From JACNIZ01 sp964344765 (GTDB taxonomy: Bacteria > Planctomycetota > UBA1135): a stretch of DNA of 46,494 nt. The stretch is from contig CAYFOM010000038.1 of NCBI GenBank assembly GCA_964344765.1, positions 1 through 46,494 of the forward strand, written 5' to 3'. Made by a program: the position numbers and the translations under genes. Each line of letters begins with the position of its first letter. Positions within the stretch are counted from its first letter, which is position 1. Below the pieces are notes generated by a model. The model was not told the origin of the DNA. It did no database searches and worked only from the letters and a program-made list of their open reading frames with translations. Below are positions 1 to 7,834 of this stretch, piece after piece.

Positions 1-64
1 AGACAGGGCGGTTGCAGGGACGAGGGAATTTACAGAAAGGATGTTACGCTAACATAAGTTTTTT

Positions 65-1270
65 GTGGTTTGGTCAAGGAGATACAGCAGCCATCCCAGT
101 TTTACGGGGCAGGGTGATGAGCCAGCAGTATTGGAATGTGCATGGATTGAATTCGACAATGGGGCCATTCAGGTTCATGGTAATGATGGCCCAATTGAAA
201 CTCCCGGCCAAGGGTTTTCTCTTGATGCACATGTGGCGGCCGGAGGGCATGACTTTTTTGTGCGGGAGTGCGCTGGCGTGGCTGATGCTGTTCCACTTAA
301 AGGAGATGACCCAAATTTGCTGGAGGTAGCGGTAGTCTATCCACATTTCCTTTCGTTGCAGGATGACCCACTCCTTCCAACTCGTAGAAAATTCGAACTT
401 CGAGTAGTGAACTGTGAGTTTGACCTTACTACGAAGGCAAGAAGCAAAACGGAGTACCCTCCACTCTGGACGAGTATTTCTTTCGATGGTGATCCGGCGC
501 CGAACGGTGTTTCATCACCAGGCCTGGTTTTACCTGACTTGGCACCATCGGACGAGGACCGTGCATTTTGGATGGTCCATGAACGTCAGAAAGTAAAGCC
601 ACAGGGCATTGGTTTGCCTCAGGCTCCTGATGGGCGAATTAAGCTTGAGTATTACCTGCTTGAGGGGAGAACTTCTACGGATCCAGGCGAATGGATGCAA
701 AAGGCATCCAAGACCTTCCAGGGGTCAAATAACCTCTGGTCTTGGAAGCGTAGGCCGATGATTTCTTCATTCCCGGATGGATCAGGTCAGCATGTAGTCT
801 CGATATCTTTCGCGACCGTGAATTCATACGACAGCGCAAACGACACTACGAGTAATGTGGTCTACGAAAACTGGGAATACGAAGGGGGGAGTTTGATTTC
901 GCCTCCGACTTATCCCGGGATCGCATTGCCTATCTGGGATCCCATTGAATTCACAAATACGGTTTGGTTGGATCGACCGGTCCCTCTACAGGGGAGGACG
1001 ATGGCTCAAAACGTGATTCGTAGGTGCTATCTGACTGGAAATCCTCCCTCATCTAATCATCCAACTAGTCTGGTTCATTGGAATCCATACACCACACCTG
1101 GAACTCAAACCCTGGTCGATTCCGATCAAAACTCTAACTTCTCAGGGATTCGACGGCCAGCGGCAACTTATGGCTATTTCGCCACCGCAGCTATTCCTGA
1201 TTATTATGCCGTGACTTGGGAGAAGCTTGACATCAATGATCTCAAGCGCGTTTACATCGCAATGGAATAG
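65..1270 (+). CDS. hypothetical protein, 5' end uncertain
   Basis: I do not recognise a family. The 401-residue frame begins at a GTG (65) that follows an in-frame TAA at 50-52. It has no signal peptide and no good ribosome site, so the true N-terminus may lie upstream in another frame (an indel or truncation) or slightly downstream. The protein is rich in Pro, Ser, Asn and aromatic residues and mostly beta-like, with no visible catalytic motif. The conserved-looking body starts around residue 20 (GDEPAVLECAW). Base composition is lower in GC than its neighbours: 29 of 60 bases are G or C at 421-480. That suggests recent transfer or a fast-evolving surface or accessory protein. It converges on the nuclease gene with only 4 bases between stop codons. 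The coding call is moderately sure because the frame is long and unbroken; its function is unknown. Confidence 0.6.
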   Translation: MVWSRRYSSHPSFTGQGDEPAVLECAWIEFDNGAIQVHGNDGPIETPGQGFSLDAHVAAGGHDFFVRECAGVADAVPLKGDDPNLLEVAVVYPHFLSLQDDPLLPTRRKFELRVVNCEFDLTTKARSKTEYPPLWTSISFDGDPAPNGVSSPGLVLPDLAPSDEDRAFWMVHERQKVKPQGIGLPQAPDGRIKLEYYLLEGRTSTDPGEWMQKASKTFQGSNNLWSWKRRPMISSFPDGSGQHVVSISFATVNSYDSANDTTSNVVYENWEYEGGSLISPPTYPGIALPIWDPIEFTNTVWLDRPVPLQGRTMAQNVIRRCYLTGNPPSSNHPTSLVHWNPYTTPGTQTLVDSDQNSNFSGIRRPAATYGYFATAAIPDYYAVTWEKLDINDLKRVYIAME

Positions 1271-1274
1271 TGGC

Positions 1275-3216
1275 TTAGTTCGAAGTTCCCGGTGAGGGCG
1301 ATTTTTTCTCAAAGTCGTCCTCATTTTCGTCGCTGTCAGTGCCGTTCGGCACGCGGCTGAGTGAATCAACATCTGATTCTTCGCCGGCGTGGTTGGTGCC
1401 TTCGGTGATGCCGCTGACGATGGCTTCGTAGCTCATCGAATCCAATGTGGTGGTGCCGTCGCGCAGCAGAATGCCGTCGCCGTTGGAGCCGCCGTTTTGC
1501 ACGTTGTTGTCGCTGGCGCTGAAGGTCACCGACATGACGCCGCCGGGTAGGTTGGCGACCACGGTGGAGGTGCCGACGACTAGGTAACCGCCGGCGGGTA
1601 GGCTGGAGCCGGCTGCGGATAGGCTGATCGAATCGTAGATTGCGGTTCCGGAGCCATTCCACAATTCAAGCACCACGTTGCTCAAATCGGCAGGGCCGGT
1701 GCCGCGGTTGTAGATCTCGATGAACTCGTCGTAGTCGGTGCCCGGTTGATCGTAGTCGACTTCGTTAATGACTAGGCTTCCTGATCCGCCGCTGCTTGCT
1801 TGCAGCAGGATATCGACCGAGTTGCTGACGTCGACGACTCCAAAGCCGAAGGAATCAAACACCACGTAAGCGTGGCTGACAATCCATCCATCCAACCACG
1901 CCGGCAGTCCCGCCGGAATGGTAAAGCTTGCGGTGGCGTCGCCGTTGGCGTCGAGGGTGCCGCTGCCGTTGAGCAAGTACGGCGTGGTTTCGTTCACCGT
2001 ATCCCAGAAGTACTGACCGCCGGGGTTCAGCGGAATATCGATGGATTGATAAGTGAAGCCCGGAATGGTTCCGTCGGTGGAACCGATGACTTGGTAGGGC
2101 ACCAACGCGTAGCTCGATCCTGCACTTAACACCAAATCAATGCTGTCACCGGTGGTCAGATTGGCGATCGAACCACTTGCCGTCAACGTCACCGAGTTGC
2201 ACTGGTTGTTGTACAAACACGCGACCCACTCCGGGTGATCCACAAACGGATTGCGGTTGCCTTGGAAACCCTGGATGACATCGTTGCGGGCGATCTCTTT
2301 GGCGTCGGGCGGATCTTGTTCGTGCCATTGCAGCAACACGCTCAACAAACCCATATACGCAACCGATTCGTTATTACCCGTCGACGATTGATCAATCAGC
2401 GAACTGGAATCGGTCAAAATCAAATCCGGTTCGGCAGCGCCGGTCACACCGTGCACGCCGCCTTCGTAGCGCACATCCATGTAAAACATCGCGCGCGCAA
2501 TATCGCCGCGGCGGTCACTCCAAACCTCCCAACCGCCATATGCGTTGGTGCCCATCGCCCAGTTCGAGTTGCCCGGGTAGACACCGCTACCACCGCCGAC
2601 GCCGTTATAAAAATCGGTCGGCCACTCGACGCACGACGGACCACCGCCGCAGTCTTTAAACGGCAGACGTCCGCGCCAATCGTTGTAATCGATCTCGCAC
2701 AAAAACAGCTGATGGCAGTCGGTGTAGGGGTAGTTATCCCAACCATCATTCGGGAAGCCGTAGCTGTTCGGCCAAGTGTGCTCGCGGTTGTAGTTGGAGT
2801 TGCCGCCACCGGCTTTGTTGAAGCTGCGGTTGCGGTAGACGTCGAGAATGCGGCTGGAATTGCTTGGATCCTCGTCGGCCGATTCCAGAATGTTCCAGGT
2901 GTCGGTCCCACTCGATGTATACGGAAAACGCGTGTGGTCGTCGATCAGCGCGTGCAGCGTGGTGCGCAGCGTCGTGCTGTTGCTGGAATCCACCGAGTCG
3001 TAGTAACTGCTTTGCGCAGCTGCGGTCGACGTCGGCAGCAGCGCGGCGGCGAACGCGAGGCAAATGCTCGGTGCGGTCGCGGCGGCGCGGGGNNNNNNNN
3101 NNNNNNNNNNNNNNNNNNNNNNNNNNNNNNNNNNNNNNNNNNNNNNNNNNNNNNNNNNNNNNNNNNNNNNNNNNNNNNNNNNNNNNNNNNNNGGCGCGGG
3201 GACGGGAAAAGGCCAT
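1275..3216 (-). CDS. secreted endonuclease I family protein with C-terminal lamin-tail domain (spans scaffold gap)
   Basis: Predicted extracellular nuclease. After a signal peptide (hydrophobic stretch CLAFAAALLP followed by AAAQ) comes an endonuclease I (EndA/NucM) domain. It carries the active-site motif NREHTWPNSYG (encoded around 2761-2790) and DCHQLF, plus several Cys likely to form disulfides. A middle beta module (about 1797-2193) resembles the C-terminal module of the two FG-GAP proteins at the other end of the window. A lamin-tail domain follows (VINEVDYDQPG...DEFIEIYNRG), typical of exported nucleases. The 100-N run cuts the signal peptide. The contig ends share the 9-mer GGCGCGGGG, and collapsing it joins an in-frame ATG at 3216 to the rest (MAFSRPRAAATAPS...), giving about 610 residues. 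Family assignment is secure; the gap closure is inference. Confidence 0.85.
3093..3192. other. assembly gap (exactly 100 N)
   Basis: A run of exactly 100 N is the conventional placeholder for a scaffold join of unknown length. It falls in the signal-peptide region of the nuclease gene. Both sides end in the same 9 bases (3084-3092 and 3193-3201), so the true gap may be zero with a short contig overlap. Confidence 0.95.
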
Positions 3217-3266
3217 AAGCACGCGGATTTTAGCCGCAGCAGGTATGCTGGACTCGAGGAGTTGCC

Positions 3267-4118
3267 ATGAAGATGTCCGTCCCCGGTCGAACTTTTGCGC
3301 TGGCTTTGCTGCTGGCGTTCACCGCCCTGAATCCTGCGGTCGCGCAGGACCAAGGAACCGCCGGGCAGACCGAACCGACGGCCGAAGAATTCCTCGACGA
3401 ATTCGTCACCTTGGTCAAGGACAAGAAGAAGACCACCGAGGTGTCGGTCGCGCTGGAGCAGATCGGGCGCATGTACGCCGATGCTTTGAAAGAGGAAGAG
3501 CAGGCTCAGTTGATGCTCGATCGCAAACAAGGCAGTGCCTCGGATTGGAAAAAGGTGCTGCGCGACAGCGAACGGCTGCGCAAAGATTTGGCCGATCACG
3601 CGTGGATGGCGCTGCGCTTCCGCACTCGCGACAACGCCGACAACAAGAAGATTTGGGCCAAAGCGATTTGGGTGTTCGGCGGTATGACCGAGCACGGCAG
3701 CAAGTATTTATGGAAGGCGTTCGAGGACAAGCGTTTTCGCAAAGACTCCAAAGCCCAAGCCGAGTGCATTCGCCAGATCGGTCGCACTAAAGATTACGAC
3801 CAGTACGAGGATCTGCTCGACCTGCTCAAACACCACGACTACCAGGTCATCGCCGGTGCCGCGACCGCCTTCCAAAGTTACGGCGAAGCGCCGGGCAAAA
3901 TTCGCTGGGAGTGCACCAAGCGTTTGGTCAAGCAGCTGGAAGCCTTCGATAACGAGGCCAACGGTGGTGAAACCGGTGCCGGCAAGCGCCTGGGCTGGGC
4001 CAAGGGGCCGATGATCAAAGCGCTGACGGTTTTGACCGGTGAGCGGTTCGACAGCAGTTTGGCGTGGACGCGTTTTTGGAATAAGAACAAGAACAACAAG
4101 AAGCTCTGGAAGGATTGA
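3267..4118 (+). CDS. secreted alpha-helical (HEAT-like) protein of unknown function
   Basis: A 283-residue protein with a clear Sec signal peptide (MKMSVPGRTFALALLLAF... cut near AVAQ) followed by an almost wholly helical, Lys/Glu-rich mature part with repeated Trp, Leu and Ala spacing. The stretch KDSKAQAECIRQIGRTKDYDQ and the following helices look like degenerate HEAT/armadillo repeats, and the C-terminus ends in a Lys/Asn-rich tail. The start ATG at 3267 is preceded by GAGGAG with a 5-base spacer, so it is secure. It lies about 95 bases before the sigma factor gene on the same strand and could be co-transcribed with it, but no functional link is visible. A periplasmic scaffold or binding role is a guess from the repeat-like helices. 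Confidence 0.75.
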   Translation: MKMSVPGRTFALALLLAFTALNPAVAQDQGTAGQTEPTAEEFLDEFVTLVKDKKKTTEVSVALEQIGRMYADALKEEEQAQLMLDRKQGSASDWKKVLRDSERLRKDLADHAWMALRFRTRDNADNKKIWAKAIWVFGGMTEHGSKYLWKAFEDKRFRKDSKAQAECIRQIGRTKDYDQYEDLLDLLKHHDYQVIAGAATAFQSYGEAPGKIRWECTKRLVKQLEAFDNEANGGETGAGKRLGWAKGPMIKALTVLTGERFDSSLAWTRFWNKNKNNKKLWKD

Positions 4119-4212
4119 GAGCGGCCAGTTCGCGTGTGATGGGAGTCGGCCAAAATATTTCGGGATTTCCTGAAAGGTTTGCGCGCCGGCGCTCATTGGG
4201 GTGGCGAAGATC

Positions 4213-4734
4213 ATGAAAAACCAAGCTTCCACTCCGAGCCTTGAAGAGCTGCTGGCGCACAGCGGTTGGGTGCGGGCGCTCGCCCGAAGCCTAGTCGCCG
4301 ACGGTAGTTCGGCCGACGACGTGGAGCAGCAGGTATGGCTGACCGCCATGGAGCGGCCGCCGCGGCACTCGCGCAATTTGAAGGCGTGGTTGTCGTCGGT
4401 GGTGCGCAGCGTGGTCGGTCAGGGTCACCGCGAACGCGAGCGTCGTCAGCGTTATGACCGTCGCATGCAAGCGGACGCCACCACGTCGGCCTCGGCTGGT
4501 GCAGGGGCAACGGTCGGTGGTGCCCAACCGCCCGACGCGATTGCTTCGCGCATGGAGACTTTCCAGGCATTGGCTGCGTTGGTGTCGGAGTTGGAAGAAC
4601 CCTACGGTTCGGCCGTTTACCTGCGCTACTTCGAAGACCTGCAAGTCGCCGAAATCGGCCCCGCTTGGGCGTGCCGACGGCCACCGCGCAAACGCGCTTG
4701 CATCGCGGAGTCGACAAGCTGCGCTCGCGCATGA
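4213..4734 (+). CDS. ECF-type RNA polymerase sigma factor, N-terminal part (frameshifted)
   Basis: Sigma-70 family, ECF type. Region 2 is residues about 8-75: WVRALARSL, then a D-D-V-E-Q-Q-V-W core like the usual region 2.2 motif, then NLKAWL and a basic R-rich stretch. A linker rich in Ala/Thr/Gly follows, then region 4 (LEEPYGSAVYLRYFEDLQVAEIG). The frame then runs into unrelated Arg-rich residues. The expected continuation of region 4 (RLGVPTATAQTRLHRG) is present in the next frame from 4662, so one base is missing near 4659. Inserting one G (GGC-GCC-CGC) restores EIGARLGVPTATAQ, and the gene then reads through to 7490 as a single product. The start could be GTG 4201 or ATG 4213; GGGGTGG upstream favours 4213. 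No separate anti-sigma gene is adjacent, consistent with the fused extension acting as the sensor. Confidence 0.85.
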   Translation: MKNQASTPSLEELLAHSGWVRALARSLVADGSSADDVEQQVWLTAMERPPRHSRNLKAWLSSVVRSVVGQGHRERERRQRYDRRMQADATTSASAGAGATVGGAQPPDAIASRMETFQALAALVSELEEPYGSAVYLRYFEDLQVAEIGPAWACRRPPRKRACIAESTSCARA

Positions 4735-7490
4735 AGGCGCGCTTCGGCGTGGATTGGAAGCAAAGGTGTGTGATTTTCCTGGCGCCGTTACCGACGGCGA
4801 CGGTCCCCGTCACCACTGTTGCTTTGACTGCCATGTCCGCCAAAACCAAATGGTCCATCGCCGCGATCGCGTTGCTGGCTTTTCCGATTTACTCCGTGTT
4901 GAGCGCGGATCCTGATCCTATTGTTTCCAATGAGATTGAAGTCGCACAGGTTGAACCGGCGACGCAACCCGGCTTGGATAACGAAGGTATGACCGAGGCG
5001 GGGGAGCGCACCGAAGCGTTGGCGTCGATCCCGGAGGAAGAATCTGCAAATGCTGGAACCGGCGGACACTTGCTGACCGTTTGGAGCAGCGACAGCAAAA
5101 CTCCAGCAGCCGACGTCGAGGTCTACTACTTCGACATCTCCGATCCAAACCAGGATGACTTTAAGCGCGGCATGTACGTCGAGCGCTTGGATATGGAAAC
5201 CTTGCTGGCGCGCTATGGGCACAGCACTCGCACTGACGCAAATGGTCAAGTGCGGTTGCCGCAACGGCAAAGTTATATGTGGATTTCGGCGCGGAATGAG
5301 GACAAGTATGCGCAGAAGTATTTGCTTGAGGATCTATCGAGCAACTCTTACGCCGAAGTCGGTTTGGTTTTGCAACCGCGCGTCAACATTCACACGCGCG
5401 TGCTGAATTCGGCCGGCAAACCGATGGCTGGAATCGCGGTGGCTTATCAATCGCAATACGCCGACGGCCACGGCAATAACTTGGATCGCGTCATCACCGA
5501 TGACGACGGCCGCGCGGTGCTGCGAAATATGCAGGTGCGTTTTCAAAACGCCAATCGCAATCACGCGCATTTGATTGCTGTGGATTTGCCGTTGGCCCAA
5601 GCGCTGCATCATCGTTTTGCTTTGCACAGTCCGCCGCAAGACGAAATCGTTTTCCAACTTCCGGAAACGACCTCGGTCGACGTGCGCGTGGAACATGCCG
5701 ACGGAAGCCCGATTCGCGACGGCTTCCCAGTGGTTATGCACGCCGACTTTTTGCACCTGAGTGACGGCAAGACGGCGGCCGAAGGCAGTTACAAGTTGAA
5801 GGGTTCGCAAGACGCTTCGATGGCTTATGTGCGCAACGGAATCGCCCGATTCGAGCACGTCGGCGTTGCTTTGCCGGTGGTTGTCGGCACCCATTTTCCG
5901 GGAGGCAGTTTCACCGTAGCACGCGGAATTTCCAGCAACGTGCCGAATGGCTCCAGCGAAATCCTGTTGCAAGCGCCGCCGCAAGGAACCCAATATCAAA
6001 CCCGCCTGACCCACGCCGACGGCACCCCATTCGCCGGCGCCCTGATTGAAATTGATTTCCATCTGCAGCGTCCGCAAGACGACGGTGAAACTCGATTGAT
6101 TCAACACGGCATGCGCACGCGTTCCGATGAAAATGGCCAGGTCAGTTGGCTCGAAGAAAAAGGCCAGCAACACGGACTCGTGACTTGGGCCGACGCCGAC
6201 GGCGGCCGCATTCAATGGGGCTTGATTCACGTCGACGCCAATCAACAACTCAGCGATGAAGTGGTGATGGGGGAGCAACTCATCCTGCAAGGCGAGGTGC
6301 GCGACGCAGCCGGCCAACCCCTGGCCAATGCCCAAGTCAGCTTCGAATTGCCATGGGTGCCGTCGATCACAGGCAATCCAAACTGGCCGTGGGAGACACG
6401 CTTTTTAAACGCACGCACCGACGCCAACGGCCAAATCGAAATCCGCGGCACCTTCAGCGACTCCAGCGCATACCTAGCGTGGTCGGCACCTGACCTGCGC
6501 AAATACATCCGCCTCAGCATCGCGCCCGACGAATCGCTGAATACCCGCAACCTGCAAACCTTCGACTTCGAGCTCGGCAAAGCCAATCAAGTCTTCCAAT
6601 TGCAAAGCAAAGGCGAAGTCGCCGGACGCATCGCAATGGACGCCGGCATTCCTTCCGACGCAGTCAAAGTCGAATTGAAATTCCAAGCCCAAGGTCAAAG
6701 CGAAGAGACCTTCAGGTTCACTGATATCGAAGCAGGCACCGGTCAATTCCAATTCGCGGCGCTGAAAGAAGGCACTGCCAGCCTTCGAATCCAAACCTCG
6801 TTGACCCACGAGCTAATCCTTCAATCGCCCAGCTTCGAAATCGAATCAGGCACCAACTCCATTCCCGAAGATTGGCAAGTCATCGACCTCACCGGCAAGC
6901 TGTTCCCGCACCAAGTCGAAGTCAAAAATACCTCCGGCCAACTGCTCGACCTCGTCGATCTCAGCTACCAACACGGCAATTCCATCTGGACCTCCAACCG
7001 CAAGAACCCAATCTACTTCGTCACCCCCGAACCCCAAGCCCTAATCCGCCTCAGCGCTCCCAATCACTACACCAGCCCGCTCCTAATCGTCGGCGAACAC
7101 CACACCGAAACCCTCAAGCCGGCCATCGCCCTAGCCGTCAACCTCCCCAGCAACATCACCCTTCCGCCCAACACCCAATGGCAAATCGCCGGCCGCCAAA
7201 CCGACGCCAATCACCAATCCAACCTAGCAACCTGGGCGCCACAAGCCCTAGCCCGCATCCACCCCGGCCAAGCAACCACCACCATCCAAATCCCGCAAAC
7301 CGGCGAATGGCACTTCGCCCTCATCTATTGCGGCCCAGGCACCGGTCCCATCGACCCCTACGCCCCCAAGCAACTCGCCAAAACCACCACCGGCCAACCG
7401 ACCTACACCACAACCATCACTCCAAATCCAACCCCCATCACCATCCCAATTGACCAAGCCTCCATAGACCTAATCCACTCCCAAAGCTAA
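4665..7490 (+). CDS. C-terminal part of sigma fusion: region 4 end, membrane segment, carboxypeptidase-regulatory-like repeats
   Basis: The frame begins with the second half of sigma region 4 (LGVPTATAQTRLHRG, helix-turn-helix plus RSRMKAR). It continues into one hydrophobic segment (KWSIAAIALLAFPIYSVLSA, about 4848-4907) and then about 860 residues of beta-sandwich repeats. Several have the carboxypeptidase-regulatory-like pattern of a G-x-P-hydrophobic-A/G strand followed by T/S-D-x-x-G: RVLNSAGKPMAG, LTHADGTPFAGA and VRDAAGQPLANA with TDANGQ. The layout implies a cytoplasmic sigma factor tethered to an extracytoplasmic sensor or wall-binding region. If the frameshift is real rather than an error, an independent start at ATG 4833 could make the membrane part alone. 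The last 400 bases are strikingly poor in G on the coding strand. No terminator with a T-tract follows on this strand. Confidence 0.8.
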   Translation: MGVPTATAQTRLHRGVDKLRSRMKARFGVDWKQRCVIFLAPLPTATVPVTTVALTAMSAKTKWSIAAIALLAFPIYSVLSADPDPIVSNEIEVAQVEPATQPGLDNEGMTEAGERTEALASIPEEESANAGTGGHLLTVWSSDSKTPAADVEVYYFDISDPNQDDFKRGMYVERLDMETLLARYGHSTRTDANGQVRLPQRQSYMWISARNEDKYAQKYLLEDLSSNSYAEVGLVLQPRVNIHTRVLNSAGKPMAGIAVAYQSQYADGHGNNLDRVITDDDGRAVLRNMQVRFQNANRNHAHLIAVDLPLAQALHHRFALHSPPQDEIVFQLPETTSVDVRVEHADGSPIRDGFPVVMHADFLHLSDGKTAAEGSYKLKGSQDASMAYVRNGIARFEHVGVALPVVVGTHFPGGSFTVARGISSNVPNGSSEILLQAPPQGTQYQTRLTHADGTPFAGALIEIDFHLQRPQDDGETRLIQHGMRTRSDENGQVSWLEEKGQQHGLVTWADADGGRIQWGLIHVDANQQLSDEVVMGEQLILQGEVRDAAGQPLANAQVSFELPWVPSITGNPNWPWETRFLNARTDANGQIEIRGTFSDSSAYLAWSAPDLRKYIRLSIAPDESLNTRNLQTFDFELGKANQVFQLQSKGEVAGRIAMDAGIPSDAVKVELKFQAQGQSEETFRFTDIEAGTGQFQFAALKEGTASLRIQTSLTHELILQSPSFEIESGTNSIPEDWQVIDLTGKLFPHQVEVKNTSGQLLDLVDLSYQHGNSIWTSNRKNPIYFVTPEPQALIRLSAPNHYTSPLLIVGEHHTETLKPAIALAVNLPSNITLPPNTQWQIAGRQTDANHQSNLATWAPQALARIHPGQATTTIQIPQTGEWHFALIYCGPGTGPIDPYAPKQLAKTTTGQPTYTTTITPNPTPITIPIDQASIDLIHSQS

Positions 7491-7574
7491 CCTCCCAACC
7501 CCCGAATATTCACACTCAAATTAGCTTTCATGCCTGTGTTGGGCGAGGCTGCGGTATCTGTGTGATTGGCGACA

Positions 7575-7653
7575 AGGTGGAGTGAGGCTACTTTCGGCGG
7601 CATTTGAAGCGCAACGCGCTTCTCTAGCCGCCGAAAGTAGCCTCACTCCACCT
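7575..7653. repeat. 27-bp perfect inverted repeat with nested 7-bp hairpin
   Basis: 7575-7601 and 7627-7653 are exact reverse complements. The 25-base loop itself holds a 7-bp perfect hairpin with a 3-base loop (7606-7612 / 7616-7622). It sits in the 344-base gene-free spacer between the convergent sigma-fusion gene and the M24 peptidase. There is no T-tract on either strand, so it is not a standard intrinsic terminator. It may be a mobile palindromic element, a cruciform, or an RNA-stabilising structure shared by the two 3' ends. Apart from this repeat, the terminator at 7663-7681 and a weak 7-bp hairpin (7813-7819 / 7825-7831), I see nothing in the spacer. Confidence 0.85.
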
Positions 7654-7662
7654 CCCCCAAAC

Positions 7663-7681
7663 AAAAAAAGCCGCCTCGGCT
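7663..7681 (-). terminator. rho-independent terminator for the M24 peptidase gene
   Basis: Read on the minus strand, AGCCG-AGG-CGGCT forms a 5-bp stem with a 3-base loop, directly followed by seven T. It lies about 150 bases past the peptidase stop codon. The stem is short but GC-rich, and the T-run makes the orientation clear. Confidence 0.6.
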
Positions 7682-7834
7682 AACAACAAATTCCACCCCC
7701 CGCCAAGAGGGTTGGTTATGGATTGAAGTCAACCGAGGACGGCGTTTGCGCATTCCTATCATGCGCCTATTCCTTCCGCGTTTGCGAAAGCATACAGCAG
7801 CTTTTAGGAATGGGGAATAACAAATATTCCCAGA

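Noticed and set aside
2235..3218. Plus-strand 327-residue frame across the N gap
   Set aside because: Shadow of the nuclease gene; composition is low-complexity Val/Ala/Arg and it contains the gap.
4640..4680. Programmed ribosomal frameshift in the sigma gene
   Set aside because: No heptameric slippery sequence or following stimulatory stem was seen; a missing base explains it better.
5334..6335. Minus-strand 333-residue open frame
   Set aside because: Antisense shadow of the sigma fusion; no recognisable protein pattern, while the plus frame has clear repeats.
7575..7653. Intrinsic bidirectional terminator
   Set aside because: No T-tract follows the stem on either strand.
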